Of a DNA stretch of 64,000 nucleotides, positions 8,947 to 18,800 are shown in pieces. The position numbers were made by a program, and so were the translations under genes. The DNA comes from Clostridia bacterium. Its GTDB lineage: Bacteria; Bacillota; Clostridia; Oscillospirales; Acutalibacteraceae. The stretch lies in assembly GCA_017467405.1 (NCBI GenBank), contig JAFTSH010000001.1:603542-667541 (forward strand), written 5' to 3'. Below the pieces are notes generated by a model. The model saw nothing but the letters and a program-made list of their open reading frames with translations. It did no database searches and had not been told where the DNA came from. How positions within the stretch are numbered: position 1 is the first letter of the stretch; each line of letters opens with the position of its first letter.

Positions 8947-8973
8947 TACGTGATGTTTTCAGGAGGAAGAAGA

Positions 8974-9465
8974 ATGAAAAAAGTCGGAATTATCATGGGA
9001 AGCGACAGCGATATGCCCGTAGTCGAAAAGGCCATCAAGGTGCTCGACGATTTCGGTATCCCGTATTATGTGCACGTGTATTCAGCTCACAGAACGCCTG
9101 AGCAGGCACGAGAGTTTTCTCGTAACGCCCGTAAGGACGGATATGGTGCCCTTATCTGCGCAGCAGGTATGGCTGCTCATCTTGCAGGAGCGGTTGCCGC
9201 CAATACTACCGTGCCGGTCATAGGAATACCCGTGAAATCCTCTCTTGAGGGTCTTGACGCTCTTCTTTCAACCGTTCAGATGCCTTCCGGAATACCCGTT
9301 GCCACCGTTGCAATAAACGGCGCGGCAAACGCAGCCTTCCTTGCGGCGGAGATAATCAGCGTCGGTGACGATGAGCTGGCAAAAAAACTTGACGCAAGAA
9401 GAAAGGCTGACGCCGATGCGGTACTCGCAAAGGACGCCGTAATTGTAGCTAAGTATAACGGCTGA
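8974..9465 (+). CDS. purE: N5-carboxyaminoimidazole ribonucleotide mutase
   Basis: Moves the carboxyl group of N5-CAIR to give CAIR in purine synthesis. It has 163 residues, the usual length of class I PurE. The N-terminal GSDSDMP loop (residues 9-15) and SAHRTPE near residue 41 are the PurE substrate motifs. The ATG at 8974 follows GGAGG by seven bases; an in-frame upstream ATG at 8950 lies before that site and was rejected. No purK is next to it, and class I enzymes normally need PurK, so purK must lie elsewhere or CAIR must arise non-enzymatically. Confidence 0.95.
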   Translation: MKKVGIIMGSDSDMPVVEKAIKVLDDFGIPYYVHVYSAHRTPEQAREFSRNARKDGYGALICAAGMAAHLAGAVAANTTVPVIGIPVKSSLEGLDALLSTVQMPSGIPVATVAINGAANAAFLAAEIISVGDDELAKKLDARRKADADAVLAKDAVIVAKYNG

Positions 9466-9491
9466 TCTGACCCTATTCACAGGAGGTACTT

Positions 9492-10916
9492 ATGGGAGGC
9501 TTTTTCGGAGCTGTATGTAACGGTGATGTCCTTTCCGACGTCTTTTTCGGAACCGACTATCACTCCCATCTCGGAACACGCAGAGCGGGTCTGGCTGCCT
9601 ACGATAAAGAGACGGGACTTCAAAGAGAGATACATAACATTCAGAATTCACCCTTCAGAACAAAGTTCGAGGACGTCTTCGAGGAGATGAAGGGCAATGC
9701 CGCGATCGGAATCATATCTGATTTTGATCCTCAACCGTTGCTGATGCGTTCAAAATTCTCAACGTATGCTATCTGCATAATCGGTGTGATAAACAACGCA
9801 GAGGAGCTGATCACGCGGTATATGGCGGAGAGTGGCGGACACTTTACCGCTATGACGGGAGGCGGAGTCAATTCCACCGAATTGGTCGCTGCGCTTATAA
9901 ACCAGAAAGAAAACTTCGTTGACGGAATACGTTTCGTCCAGAGCCAGATAGACGGCTCGGTTACTATTCTGATACTTACCGACAAGGGCTCGGTAATTGC
10001 CGCTCGTGACAGGCTCGGACGCTTGCCCGTTCAGGTGGCAAAGAGCGAAGACGGCTTTTGCGTTTCAATCGAGTCGTTTGCATATGAAAAGCTTGGCTAC
10101 GAGTCCTACAGGGAGCTTGCTCCGGGCGAGATTGTCGAACTGACATCCGAGAAATGCACCGTCCTCAGTGAGGGCGGAGGAGATATGAGAATATGCTCCT
10201 TCCTATGGGCCTATTACGGTTACCCGACGTCAACCTATGAGGGCGTGAACGTTGAGGTAATGCGTTGCAGAAACGGAGAGATAATGGCAGAAAATGATGC
10301 CGTCTCCGGCAATCTTCCCGATGTGGACTGCGTTGCGGGAATTCCCGATTCGGGCGTTCCGCACGCCATAGGATATGCCAATAAGAGCCACATACCGTAC
10401 GCGCGTCCCTTTGTAAAGTATACTCCCACCTGGGCAAGAAGCTTTACTCCGCCGAGTCAGCGCGAGCGCAGCAGGGTGGCTAAAATGAAGCAGATTCCCG
10501 TGCCCGATCTGATAAAGGATAAAAAACAGCTGTTTGTTGACGACTCGATCGTCAGAGGTACGCAGCTTAAAGAAACAGCTGAGTTTCTCTATTCAAACGG
10601 AGCCAAGGAGGTACACATACGTTCTGCGTGTCCTCCCATTATGTACAGCTGTAAATATCTTAATTTTACGAGATCAACGAACGATATGGAGCTCATAGCC
10701 CGACGTGCAATCGTCGAAATAGAGGGCGAGAAAGGCTTTAAGTATATCGACGAGTATTCTGATCCTTCTACCGAACGCGGTAAAAAGCTCAGAGCAGTCA
10801 TATGTAAAAGTCTTAATTTTACTTCACTTGAGTTTCAGTCTTTGGACGGAATAATAAAGGCGATCGGAATAGAGCCCTGTAAGCTCTGCACCTATTGCTG
10901 GAACGGAAAGGAATAG
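9492..10916 (+). CDS. purF: Amidophosphoribosyltransferase-like protein lacking the N-terminal Cys nucleophile
   Basis: First committed step of purine synthesis, making phosphoribosylamine from PRPP. It has 474 residues: an N-terminal Ntn glutamine amidotransferase fold (1-230) and a C-terminal phosphoribosyltransferase domain with the PRPP loop [12 protein letters not shown] near residue 352. The C-terminus ends with CKLCTYC, consistent with the [4Fe-4S] ligands of Bacillus-type PurF. The mature N-terminus normally begins with Cys (CGVFGI); here it reads MGGFFGAVC, so the nucleophile position is Gly. Use of ammonia, or a separate glutaminase, is an inference. A perfect AGGAGGT site precedes the ATG. 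Confidence 0.88.
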   Translation: MGGFFGAVCNGDVLSDVFFGTDYHSHLGTRRAGLAAYDKETGLQREIHNIQNSPFRTKFEDVFEEMKGNAAIGIISDFDPQPLLMRSKFSTYAICIIGVINNAEELITRYMAESGGHFTAMTGGGVNSTELVAALINQKENFVDGIRFVQSQIDGSVTILILTDKGSVIAARDRLGRLPVQVAKSEDGFCVSIESFAYEKLGYESYRELAPGEIVELTSEKCTVLSEGGGDMRICSFLWAYYGYPTSTYEGVNVEVMRCRNGEIMAENDAVSGNLPDVDCVAGIPDSGVPHAIGYANKSHIPYARPFVKYTPTWARSFTPPSQRERSRVAKMKQIPVPDLIKDKKQLFVDDSIVRGTQLKETAEFLYSNGAKEVHIRSACPPIMYSCKYLNFTRSTNDMELIARRAIVEIEGEKGFKYIDEYSDPSTERGKKLRAVICKSLNFTSLEFQSLDGIIKAIGIEPCKLCTYCWNGKE

Positions 10917-10921
10917 AAATC

Positions 10922-11965
10922 ATGCACAAAACATCAAAATCCGATAGCTACGCGGCGGCCGGTGTCGATATTACAGCCGGATACAAGGCCGTAGAACTTA
11001 TGAAAAGCCACATCAAGCGCACCGAGAACAGCGGCGTAATGTCCGGCCTCGGCGGCTTCGGCGGTCTTTTCGGACTCGATATTTCGGGTATGAAATCACC
11101 CGTGCTTGTCAGCGGAACCGACGGAGTCGGAACCAAACTGAAGCTTGCGTTTATTCTCGATAAGCACGACACCGTAGGAATCGACTGCGTTGCCATGTGT
11201 GTCAACGATATCATCTGTTGCGGCGCAAAGCCCCTTTTCTTCCTTGATTACATTGCGTGCGGCAAAAACTTCCCCGAGAGAATCGCATCTATCGTTTCGG
11301 GTATTGCTGACGGTTGCGTAATGTCGGGCGCTGCTCTTATCGGCGGTGAAACTGCTGAAATGCCCGGATTCTATCCCGAGGATGAATACGATCTCGCCGG
11401 TTTTTCGGTCGGCGTCGTCGATAAGGATAAGATCATCGACAACTCCACCGTTAAAGAGGGTGACGTAATGATCGCCCTTCCCTCAAGCGGTGTCCATTCG
11501 AACGGATTTTCGCTCGTCCGCAAGGTCTTCGGAATCGGAGTGTCGGATATAACCGCTCCCGTTGCAGAGCTTTCGGGACGCTCGGTCGGTGAGACACTTC
11601 TTACCCCCACAAAAATCTACGTCAAGCCGGTCCTTGCACTGCTTGACAGCGTTACCGTCAAGGGTATTTCACACATTACCGGTGGCGGATTCTATGAGAA
11701 TATGCCCAGAAGCCTTCCCTCTGGTTTCTCCGCCAAGATTGAAAAGGCAGCCGTCAGAACGCTTCCCATATTTGACCTTATTGCCAAGACCGGCAACATA
11801 CCCGAAAGAGATATGTTCAACACCTTCAACATGGGTGTCGGTATGAGCATTACCGTTGCCAAAGAGGATGCCGACAAGGCTGTTGAAATCCTCAGACAGC
11901 AGGGAGAAGAAGCCTACGTCGTCGGCGAGATCGTAAGATCCGATGAAGGAGTGATCATATGCTGA
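10922..11965 (+). CDS. purM: Phosphoribosylformylglycinamidine cyclo-ligase
   Basis: AIR synthetase, closing the imidazole ring of FGAM with ATP. It has 347 residues, the usual length. The ATP-binding stretch [16 protein letters not shown] is near residue 63, [18 protein letters not shown] near 95, and the C-terminal [12 protein letters not shown] near 250. I chose ATG 10922 over an upstream TTG at 10895, which lies inside purF; GGAAAGGA precedes it. Its last bases overlap the purN start by seven, so the two are probably translationally coupled. Confidence 0.96.
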   Translation: MHKTSKSDSYAAAGVDITAGYKAVELMKSHIKRTENSGVMSGLGGFGGLFGLDISGMKSPVLVSGTDGVGTKLKLAFILDKHDTVGIDCVAMCVNDIICCGAKPLFFLDYIACGKNFPERIASIVSGIADGCVMSGAALIGGETAEMPGFYPEDEYDLAGFSVGVVDKDKIIDNSTVKEGDVMIALPSSGVHSNGFSLVRKVFGIGVSDITAPVAELSGRSVGETLLTPTKIYVKPVLALLDSVTVKGISHITGGGFYENMPRSLPSGFSAKIEKAAVRTLPIFDLIAKTGNIPERDMFNTFNMGVGMSITVAKEDADKAVEILRQQGEEAYVVGEIVRSDEGVIIC

Positions 11966-12594
11966 AGACGCGAATCGCCGTTCTCGTTTCGGGCGGCGGA
12001 ACCAATCTTCAGGCACTGATCGATGCAGAAAAGCGCGGTGAACTCGGAAACGGAGAGATCGCTCTGGTGATTTCGTCGAAGCCCGATGTTTATGCGCTTG
12101 AAAGAGCAAAAAATAACGGAATTGAGTCTAAGGTGCTTTGCCGAAAGGAATATGACAGCATTGCGGTGTATTCCAAGGCACTTGCCGATGAGATGACGGC
12201 AGCCAAGATCGATCTTGTCGTACTTGCAGGATTTCTCACCATATTTGACGAGCAGGTATATGAAGCGTTTCCTGACAAAATTCTCAACGTACATCCTGCA
12301 CTTATTCCTTCCTTCTGCGGAAAGGGATACTACGGGCTTCACGTCCACGAGGCGGTGCTCGAAAAGGGTGTGAAGGTCTCCGGCGCAACGGTACATATCG
12401 TTATACCCGAGTGTGATGCAGGTCCCATCGTTCTTCAGAAGGCGGTAGACGTAATGCAGGACGATACCCCGGAAACACTCCAGAAGAGAATCATGGAACA
12501 AGCCGAATGGAGCTTATTCCCCAAGGCGGTCAGACTCTTCTGTGACGGACGGATAGAAGTAAAAGACAATAAAGTTTTTATAAAGGAGAACTGA
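11959..12594 (+). CDS. purN: Phosphoribosylglycinamide formyltransferase (folate-dependent)
   Basis: Transfers a formyl group from 10-formyl-THF to GAR. It has 211 residues, the typical PurN length. The N-terminal loop [11 protein letters not shown] (8-18) binds the phosphate. The catalytic set is visible: the Asn and His of [11 protein letters not shown] near residue 113 and the Asp of ECDAGPIV near residue 154. Its folate dependence links it to the ZTP riboswitch, which reports 10-formyl-THF shortage. It overlaps purM by seven bases and is followed after one base by the cyclohydrolase gene. Confidence 0.96.
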   Translation: MLKTRIAVLVSGGGTNLQALIDAEKRGELGNGEIALVISSKPDVYALERAKNNGIESKVLCRKEYDSIAVYSKALADEMTAAKIDLVVLAGFLTIFDEQVYEAFPDKILNVHPALIPSFCGKGYYGLHVHEAVLEKGVKVSGATVHIVIPECDAGPIVLQKAVDVMQDDTPETLQKRIMEQAEWSLFPKAVRLFCDGRIEVKDNKVFIKEN

Positions 12595-12595
12595 A

Positions 12596-13312
12596 ATGAA
12601 GGTATCAACTATCAAGGCTGAACTCAACTCCCTCGATTACCACGGCAGAGGAATTATAATCGGCAAGAGTGCCGACGGCAAAAAGGCCGTAACCGCTTAT
12701 TTTATCATGGGAAGAAGCGAGAACAGCCGTAACAGAATCTTCGTTGCAGAGGGAGACGCAATGCGTACCAAAGCGTTTGACGATTCGAAAATGGTCGATC
12801 CGCATCTTATCATTTACTATCCCGTAAGAGTCCTTGGAAATAAAACGATAGTTACCAACGGAGATCAGACCGATACTATCTATGAGCTTATGGATAAGCA
12901 GATGACCTTCGAGCAGGCTCTCCGTACAAGAGAGTTTGAGGACGATAAGCCTAACTTTACCCCCAGAATCTCGGGAATTATCCACCGTGAGAACGGCGAT
13001 ATGAACTATGCGATGTCAATACTCAAGAGCGCCGAAGGCGACGACAGCTCCTGTGAGCGCTTTACCTATGCCTACTCAAATCCGATAGCCGGAAGAGCAA
13101 AGTTTATCCATACCTACAGCGAGGCGGGAAATCCTCTTCCCTCGTTTGAAGGAGAGCCCAAAACCCTCGAACTGCCCGACGTTGACATCGATGCTTTAAG
13201 CGAGCTTATCTGGACGAATCTGAATGGAGACAACAAGGTTTCGCTTTTTGTCAGATATATTGATCTGGCTACCGGAGAGACCGAAACCAGAATCGTAAAT
13301 AAAAACAAATAA
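12596..13312 (+). CDS. purO: PurO-like IMP cyclohydrolase
   Basis: Likely closes FAICAR to IMP, the last step of purine synthesis. It has 238 residues. Features shared with the archaeal-type PurO family include YHGRGIIIGKSADGKKAVTA near the N-terminus, the GRSENSRNRIF stretch near residue 38 and NPIAGRAKFIHTY near residue 160. No MGS-like domain of the bacterial PurH N-terminus is present. The gene sits directly before a stand-alone AICAR formyltransferase, exactly where bifunctional PurH would be expected. Family assignment is by motif memory and context. The cyclohydrolase role is the natural reading but is not proven by sequence alone. Confidence 0.82.
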   Translation: MKVSTIKAELNSLDYHGRGIIIGKSADGKKAVTAYFIMGRSENSRNRIFVAEGDAMRTKAFDDSKMVDPHLIIYYPVRVLGNKTIVTNGDQTDTIYELMDKQMTFEQALRTREFEDDKPNFTPRISGIIHRENGDMNYAMSILKSAEGDDSSCERFTYAYSNPIAGRAKFIHTYSEAGNPLPSFEGEPKTLELPDVDIDALSELIWTNLNGDNKVSLFVRYIDLATGETETRIVNKNK

Positions 13313-13325
13313 GGGAGATAAGATC

Positions 13326-14510
13326 ATGAAAGAGTTTGAACTCAAATACGGCTGTAACCCCAACCAGAAGCCTTCAAAAATCTACATGAATGACGGCAGT
13401 GAACTTCCCATCCGCATACTTAACGGCCGTCCCGGTTACATCAATTTTCTCGATGCTTTTAACTCCTGGCAGCTCGTAAAGGAGCTCAAGGAAGCTACCG
13501 GAATTCCCTGTGCTACTTCCTTCAAGCACGTCAGCCCTACTTCGGCCGCGCTCGGACTTCCTATGAGCGACAACCTTAAGAAGGCCTGCTTTGCCGATGA
13601 TATAGAGGGACTCGATGAATCTCCGCTTGCGCTTGCTTACGTAAGAGCGAGAGGAACCGACCGTATGTCCTCCTTCGGAGATTGGATCGCACTTTCCGAT
13701 GTTTGCGATGTAACCACCGCAAACGTAATCAAGCGTGAGGTTTCCGATGGTGTGATCGCTCCCGGATATGAGCCCGAGGCACTTGAAATTCTCAAGAGTA
13801 AGCGCAAGGGCAACTACAATATCGTTGAGATTGATCCCGACTACGTTCCCCAGGAAACCGAAACCAAGCAGGTTTACGGAATAACCTTTGAGCAGGGAAG
13901 GAATAACTTCAAGATCGACGCGGATCTTCTCAGGAACATCGCAACCGAAAACAAGGAGCTTCCCGAGAGTGCCGTTCGCGACCTTATAATTTCTCTCATA
14001 ACCCTTAAGTATACCCAGTCCAACTCGGTATGCTACGCCTATGACGGACAGGCCATTGGTGTCGGCGCCGGACAGCAGTCGCGTATTCACTGCACCCGCC
14101 TTGCCGGATCCAAGGCTGATAACTGGTTGCTCAGACAGAGCGAGAAGGTTCTCAATCTGCCCTTCCTTCCCACGATCGGACGTCCTGACCGTGATAACTG
14201 CATTGACGTATATATATCCGACGAGCCCGAAGAGGTCACCGGCGATGGCAATTGGCAGAAGTTCTTCTCCGAGCAGCCCGTTGAGTTTACCCGTGAGGAG
14301 AAAAAAGCGTACCTTGCATCTATCAGCGGCGTAGCACTCGGTTCCGACGCGTTCTTCCCCTTCGGTGACAATATCGAAAGAGCCCACCGCAGCGGTGTCA
14401 GCTACATAGCACAGCCCGGCGGATCTGTAAGAGACGATCAGGTAATCGAAACCTGCAACAAATACGGTATGGTAATGGCCTTCACCGGAATGCGCCTTTT
14501 CCATCATTAA
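13326..14510 (+). CDS. purH: AICAR formyltransferase, stand-alone
   Basis: Transfers formyl from 10-formyl-THF to AICAR, giving FAICAR. It has 394 residues and corresponds only to the C-terminal part of bifunctional PurH: it starts with LKYGCNPNQKPSKIY, the opening of the AICARFT domain. The catalytic-region motif SFKHVSPTSAALG is near residue 62 (Lys and His present), and SDAFFPFGDNIERAHRSGV near the C-terminus. The IMP cyclohydrolase domain is absent and supplied by the gene before it. Spacing to both neighbours is about 13 bases, within one operon. Confidence 0.93.
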   Translation: MKEFELKYGCNPNQKPSKIYMNDGSELPIRILNGRPGYINFLDAFNSWQLVKELKEATGIPCATSFKHVSPTSAALGLPMSDNLKKACFADDIEGLDESPLALAYVRARGTDRMSSFGDWIALSDVCDVTTANVIKREVSDGVIAPGYEPEALEILKSKRKGNYNIVEIDPDYVPQETETKQVYGITFEQGRNNFKIDADLLRNIATENKELPESAVRDLIISLITLKYTQSNSVCYAYDGQAIGVGAGQQSRIHCTRLAGSKADNWLLRQSEKVLNLPFLPTIGRPDRDNCIDVYISDEPEEVTGDGNWQKFFSEQPVEFTREEKKAYLASISGVALGSDAFFPFGDNIERAHRSGVSYIAQPGGSVRDDQVIETCNKYGMVMAFTGMRLFHH

Positions 14511-14522
14511 TAGGGAGAAGCT

Positions 14523-15788
14523 ATGAAAATAATGGTCGTTGGCGGCGGTGGCCGCGAACACGCAATAATCAAAAAGCTCCGTAAAAATAGCGAGGTAGAG
14601 GTTATCTATGCTCTCCCCGGTAACGGAGGAATGACAAACGATGCTGTTTGTACCGGTATCGGTGCAAAGGACATTGATTCTATCGTAAAGTTTGCAGTTG
14701 AGAACAAAATCGACTTTGCCGTCGTAGCACCCGACGATCCCTTGGTGCTCGGTGCCGTCGATGCTCTTAACGAGGTCGGAGTTCCTTGCTTCGGTCCTAC
14801 TGCTAAGGCGGCGGCAATCGAGGGAAGTAAGGTCTTTTCGAAGGATCTTATGAAGAGGTATTCGATACCCACCGCCGCATACGAGGTCTTTTCCGATATG
14901 CAGGCAGCAATTGACTACGTCAGCACAGCCAAAACGCCCGTAGTCGTAAAGGCAGACGGTCTTGCCCTCGGTAAGGGCGTCGTGATTGCCGCTACGAACG
15001 AAGAGGCTGTCGATGCCGTAAAAAGTATGATGCAGGACAAGATATTCGGAGAGAGCGGAAGCAGGGTAGTGGTTGAGGAGTTCCTTACCGGACCCGAGGT
15101 ATCCGTGCTTGCCTTTACAGACGGCAAAACCGTTAAGCCTATGATCTCGTCAATGGATCATAAGCGTGCTCTTGACGGAGACAGGGGATTGAATACGGGC
15201 GGAATGGGTACCATTGCTCCCAATCCTTACTATACCGCAGACGTTGCGAAGGAGTGTATGGAAAAGATATTCCTTCCTACGATCGACGCGATGAATAAAG
15301 AGGGCAGAACCTTCAAGGGATGTCTCTATTTCGGACTTATGATAACCCCTGACGGACCTAAGGTGATCGAATATAACTGCCGTTTCGGCGATCCCGAAAC
15401 ACAGGTCGTGCTGCCCTTGCTCGAGAGCGACCTGCTTACGATAATGCGTGCCTGTGCCGACGGAACTCTTGCTGAGTGTGAGGTTAAATTCTCGGACAAG
15501 TCTGCCTGTTGCGTTGTTATGGCTTCAAACGGTTATCCGCAGAAGTACGAAACCGGCTTTGAAATAACCGTCGGGAAGGACGTTGCGGCAGAGGTTTACG
15601 TTGCCGGTGCAAAGCTGTCTGAAGGACGCGTGCTCACTGCAGGCGGGCGCGTGCTCGGTGTTACTGCCGTTGCAGACAACCTCGGTGCAGCTATAGATCT
15701 GGCCTACGAAAACGTTACGAAGGTCAGCTTTGAAAACGCCTATTACCGCAAGGATATCGGAGCCGCTGCGCTTCGAGCTCTCAATTAG
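14523..15788 (+). CDS. purD: Phosphoribosylamine-glycine ligase
   Basis: Joins phosphoribosylamine and glycine with ATP to form GAR. It has 421 residues, the family norm. It begins with MVVGGGGREHAI (4-15), and the ATP-grasp core is seen at VVVKADGLALGKGVV near residue 140. The stretch NTGGMGTIAP lies near residue 223 and EYNCRFGDPETQV near residue 283, the metal and ATP site. The substrate of this enzyme is the unstable product of the PurF homologue four genes upstream. GGGAGAAG precedes the ATG. Confidence 0.96.
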   Translation: MKIMVVGGGGREHAIIKKLRKNSEVEVIYALPGNGGMTNDAVCTGIGAKDIDSIVKFAVENKIDFAVVAPDDPLVLGAVDALNEVGVPCFGPTAKAAAIEGSKVFSKDLMKRYSIPTAAYEVFSDMQAAIDYVSTAKTPVVVKADGLALGKGVVIAATNEEAVDAVKSMMQDKIFGESGSRVVVEEFLTGPEVSVLAFTDGKTVKPMISSMDHKRALDGDRGLNTGGMGTIAPNPYYTADVAKECMEKIFLPTIDAMNKEGRTFKGCLYFGLMITPDGPKVIEYNCRFGDPETQVVLPLLESDLLTIMRACADGTLAECEVKFSDKSACCVVMASNGYPQKYETGFEITVGKDVAAEVYVAGAKLSEGRVLTAGGRVLGVTAVADNLGAAIDLAYENVTKVSFENAYYRKDIGAAALRALN

Positions 15789-15803
15789 GAGGTTTCACTC
15801 AAA

Positions 15804-18800
15804 ATGGTATACAGAGTATATTCCGAAAAAAAGAACGGCTTTGATCTTGAGGCACAGTCCCTCAAGAACGAGCTTATCACGCTTCACGGTATGAAAGGAC
15901 TTAAAAACGTCCGTATACTTAACAGATATGACGTCGAGAATATTGATCGCGAGCTTTTTGATTATGCAGTGCGCACCGTCTTTACGGAGCCTCAGCTTGA
16001 TAACGCAACCGATGAGATTCTGAACGCAGAGGGATGCACCGTCTTCGCGGTTGAATATCTTCCCGGACAGTTTGACCAGCGCGCCGACTCCGCCCGCCAG
16101 TGCATTCAGATCATTTCGCACGGTGAGCGCCCCGACGTCAGAACCGCCAGAATATACATTCTTGACGGTGATCTGACCGAGGAAGAGGTTGCAACGGTCA
16201 AAAAGCAGGTAATAAACCCCGTAGAGAGTCGCGAGGCAGGCCTTGAACTTCCCGCTACGCTTGAGGTCGAGCAGCCTGTTCCCGATATGGTAAAGACGCT
16301 TGACGGATTTTGTGAGCTTGACGAAGAGGGAATAGCAGCCTTTATTGCCGAGTACGGACTCGCGATGGATGCTGATGATCTTCGCTTCTGCCGCGACTAT
16401 TTCAGGACCGAGCACAGAGATCCGACCCTTACGGAGATACGAATGGCCGATACCTATTGGTCCGACCATTGCCGTCATACTACCTTCCTCACGACTATAG
16501 ACAGCGTCGAGTTTGAGGATGCAGAGCTTAAGAAGACCTACGACGAGTACATAGCTGTCAGAAAAGAACTTGGCCGTACCAAGCCCATCAATCTGATGGA
16601 CGTTGCGACCTTGGCTGTCAGAAAGCTCAAAAAGGATGGGCTTCTCGATAAACTTGACGAATCAGAAGAGATCAACGCCTGTACCGTTAAGATCAAGGTG
16701 ACGGTAGACGGTGTCGAAGAGGATTGGCTCCTGCTCTTCAAGAACGAAACCCACAACCATCCTACCGAGATTGAGCCCTTCGGCGGTGCTGCCACCTGTA
16801 TAGGCGGTGCAATCCGTGACCCCCTTTCAGGCAGAAGCTATGTTTACGGTGCAATGCGTGTTACCGGCGCGGCCAATCCTCTGCGCGACGTAAAGGACAC
16901 CATGCCCGGTAAACTTCCTCAGCGCCGTATAGTAACCACTGCTGCGGCCGGATACAGCTCCTACGGTAACCAGATAGGTCTTGCAACCGGACAGGTCGAT
17001 GAGCTTTACCACGACGGATACGCCGCCAAGCGTCTTGAGATCGGTGCGGTAATCGCTGCTGCCCCCGCAAAGAACGTGCGCCGTGAATGTCCCGATCCCG
17101 GAGACGTAGTTATTCTCCTCGGCGGACGTACCGGACGTGACGGTTGTGGCGGTGCCACCGGCTCTTCAAAGGCACATACACTTGACTCGCTCGCTTCCTG
17201 CGGTGCCGAGGTCCAGAAGGGTAATGCACCCGAAGAAAGAAAACTTCAGAGGCTTTTCCGCAATCCCGAAGCATCTCTTCTCATAAAGCGCTGCAACGAC
17301 TTCGGCGCGGGCGGAGTTTCGGTTGCCGTCGGTGAGTTGGCGGACGGACTCGAGATAGATCTCGACTGCGTTCCCAAGAAATACGACGGACTTGACGGTA
17401 CTGAGCTTGCTATCAGCGAGTCGCAGGAGAGAATGGCCGTCGTTGTTGCACCCGAGGACGTTGCACGTTTCTGTGAGCTTGCTGCGAGCGAAAACCTTGA
17501 GGCTACGCGTGTCGCCACGGTTACCGAGTCCCCGAGACTCGTTATGAAATGGCGCGGCGTTACGATCGTCGATATTTCTCGTGAGTTCCTTAATTCCAAC
17601 GGTGCCGAGAAGCACATCGATATAAAGGTCGCCGCTCCTTCGGATTACTCAAAGGATATTCCTGCCGATTTTGCCGAGGGTATGAAATCCCTCGCAGGAG
17701 ATCTCAACGTTTGCTCGAAGCGCGGACTTTCCGAAAGATTTGACTCAACGATAGGCGCCGGAAGCGTTATGATGCCCTTCGGCGGAAAATATCAGCGTAC
17801 CCCCGTGCAGGCCATGGTTCAGAAAGTGTCGGTCGAAAAGGGCGAGACCGACGATTGCTCATTTATGGCTTGGGGTTATAACCCGTTTATTACCGAAAAG
17901 AGCCCCTACCACGGAGCCTACCTCGCAGTTGTAGAATCGGTATCCAAGCTGGTTGCCTCCGGTGCTTCGATGGAGGACGTTTATCTTACCTTCCAGGAGT
18001 ACTTTGAGCGTCCTAACAAGGAAGCCCTTCGCTGGGGTAAGCCCCTTGCGGCACTCCTCGGTGCCTTCAGAGCACAGCTCGACCTTTCCTGCGGATCAAT
18101 AGGCGGTAAGGATTCAATGAGCGGTAGCTTTGAAAAGCTTGACGTTCCTCCCACGCTCGTTTCTTTTGCCGTTACTACCGGTAAAACAGGCGAGGTCGTT
18201 TCGCCCGAATTCAAGGGCGCAGGCCACAAGGTCGTTCTTCTTACTCCCGAGTACGGTGAAGACGGACTTCCTTCAGCCGCATCCTTCCTCGCGCTTTGCA
18301 ACAAGATTACCGAACTGATGAGGGACGGAAAGGTCTATGCCGCCTATACCCCGGGATACGGCGGAGTTGCCGAAGCAGTTCTTAAAATGACGATGGGTAA
18401 CCGCGTCGGATTTGAATACGATTCTGACTTCGGTGATAAGGAGATCTTCGGCTATAATTACGGTGCCTTCCTGCTTGAGGTCGATAACGGCGTAGAGGCA
18501 GGACAGAAGGTCGGTAATACCTGCGAAGCGCAGAGTATATCCCGCGGCGTAAAATCGGTTTCGTTTGAAGAGATCTACGCTATCTATGAGAATAAGCTTG
18601 AGAGTGTATATTCCTGTAATATCGCTCATAAGCAGCGCGAGATACCCGAATTCACCTATTCGGCCGAAACGCGTTCCGCACCCTCGATAAAGGTCGCACG
18701 TCCCCGCGTTCTTATTCCCGTGTTCCCCGGAACGAACTGTGAGTACGACACAGCCGCCGAGGCAAGACGCGCAGGCGCCGAGCCCGAGCTTGTTGTTATC

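Noticed and set aside
13374..14561. 395-codon minus-strand open frame opposite the AICAR formyltransferase
   Set aside because: Mirror of a high-bias coding strand with no recognisable protein features.
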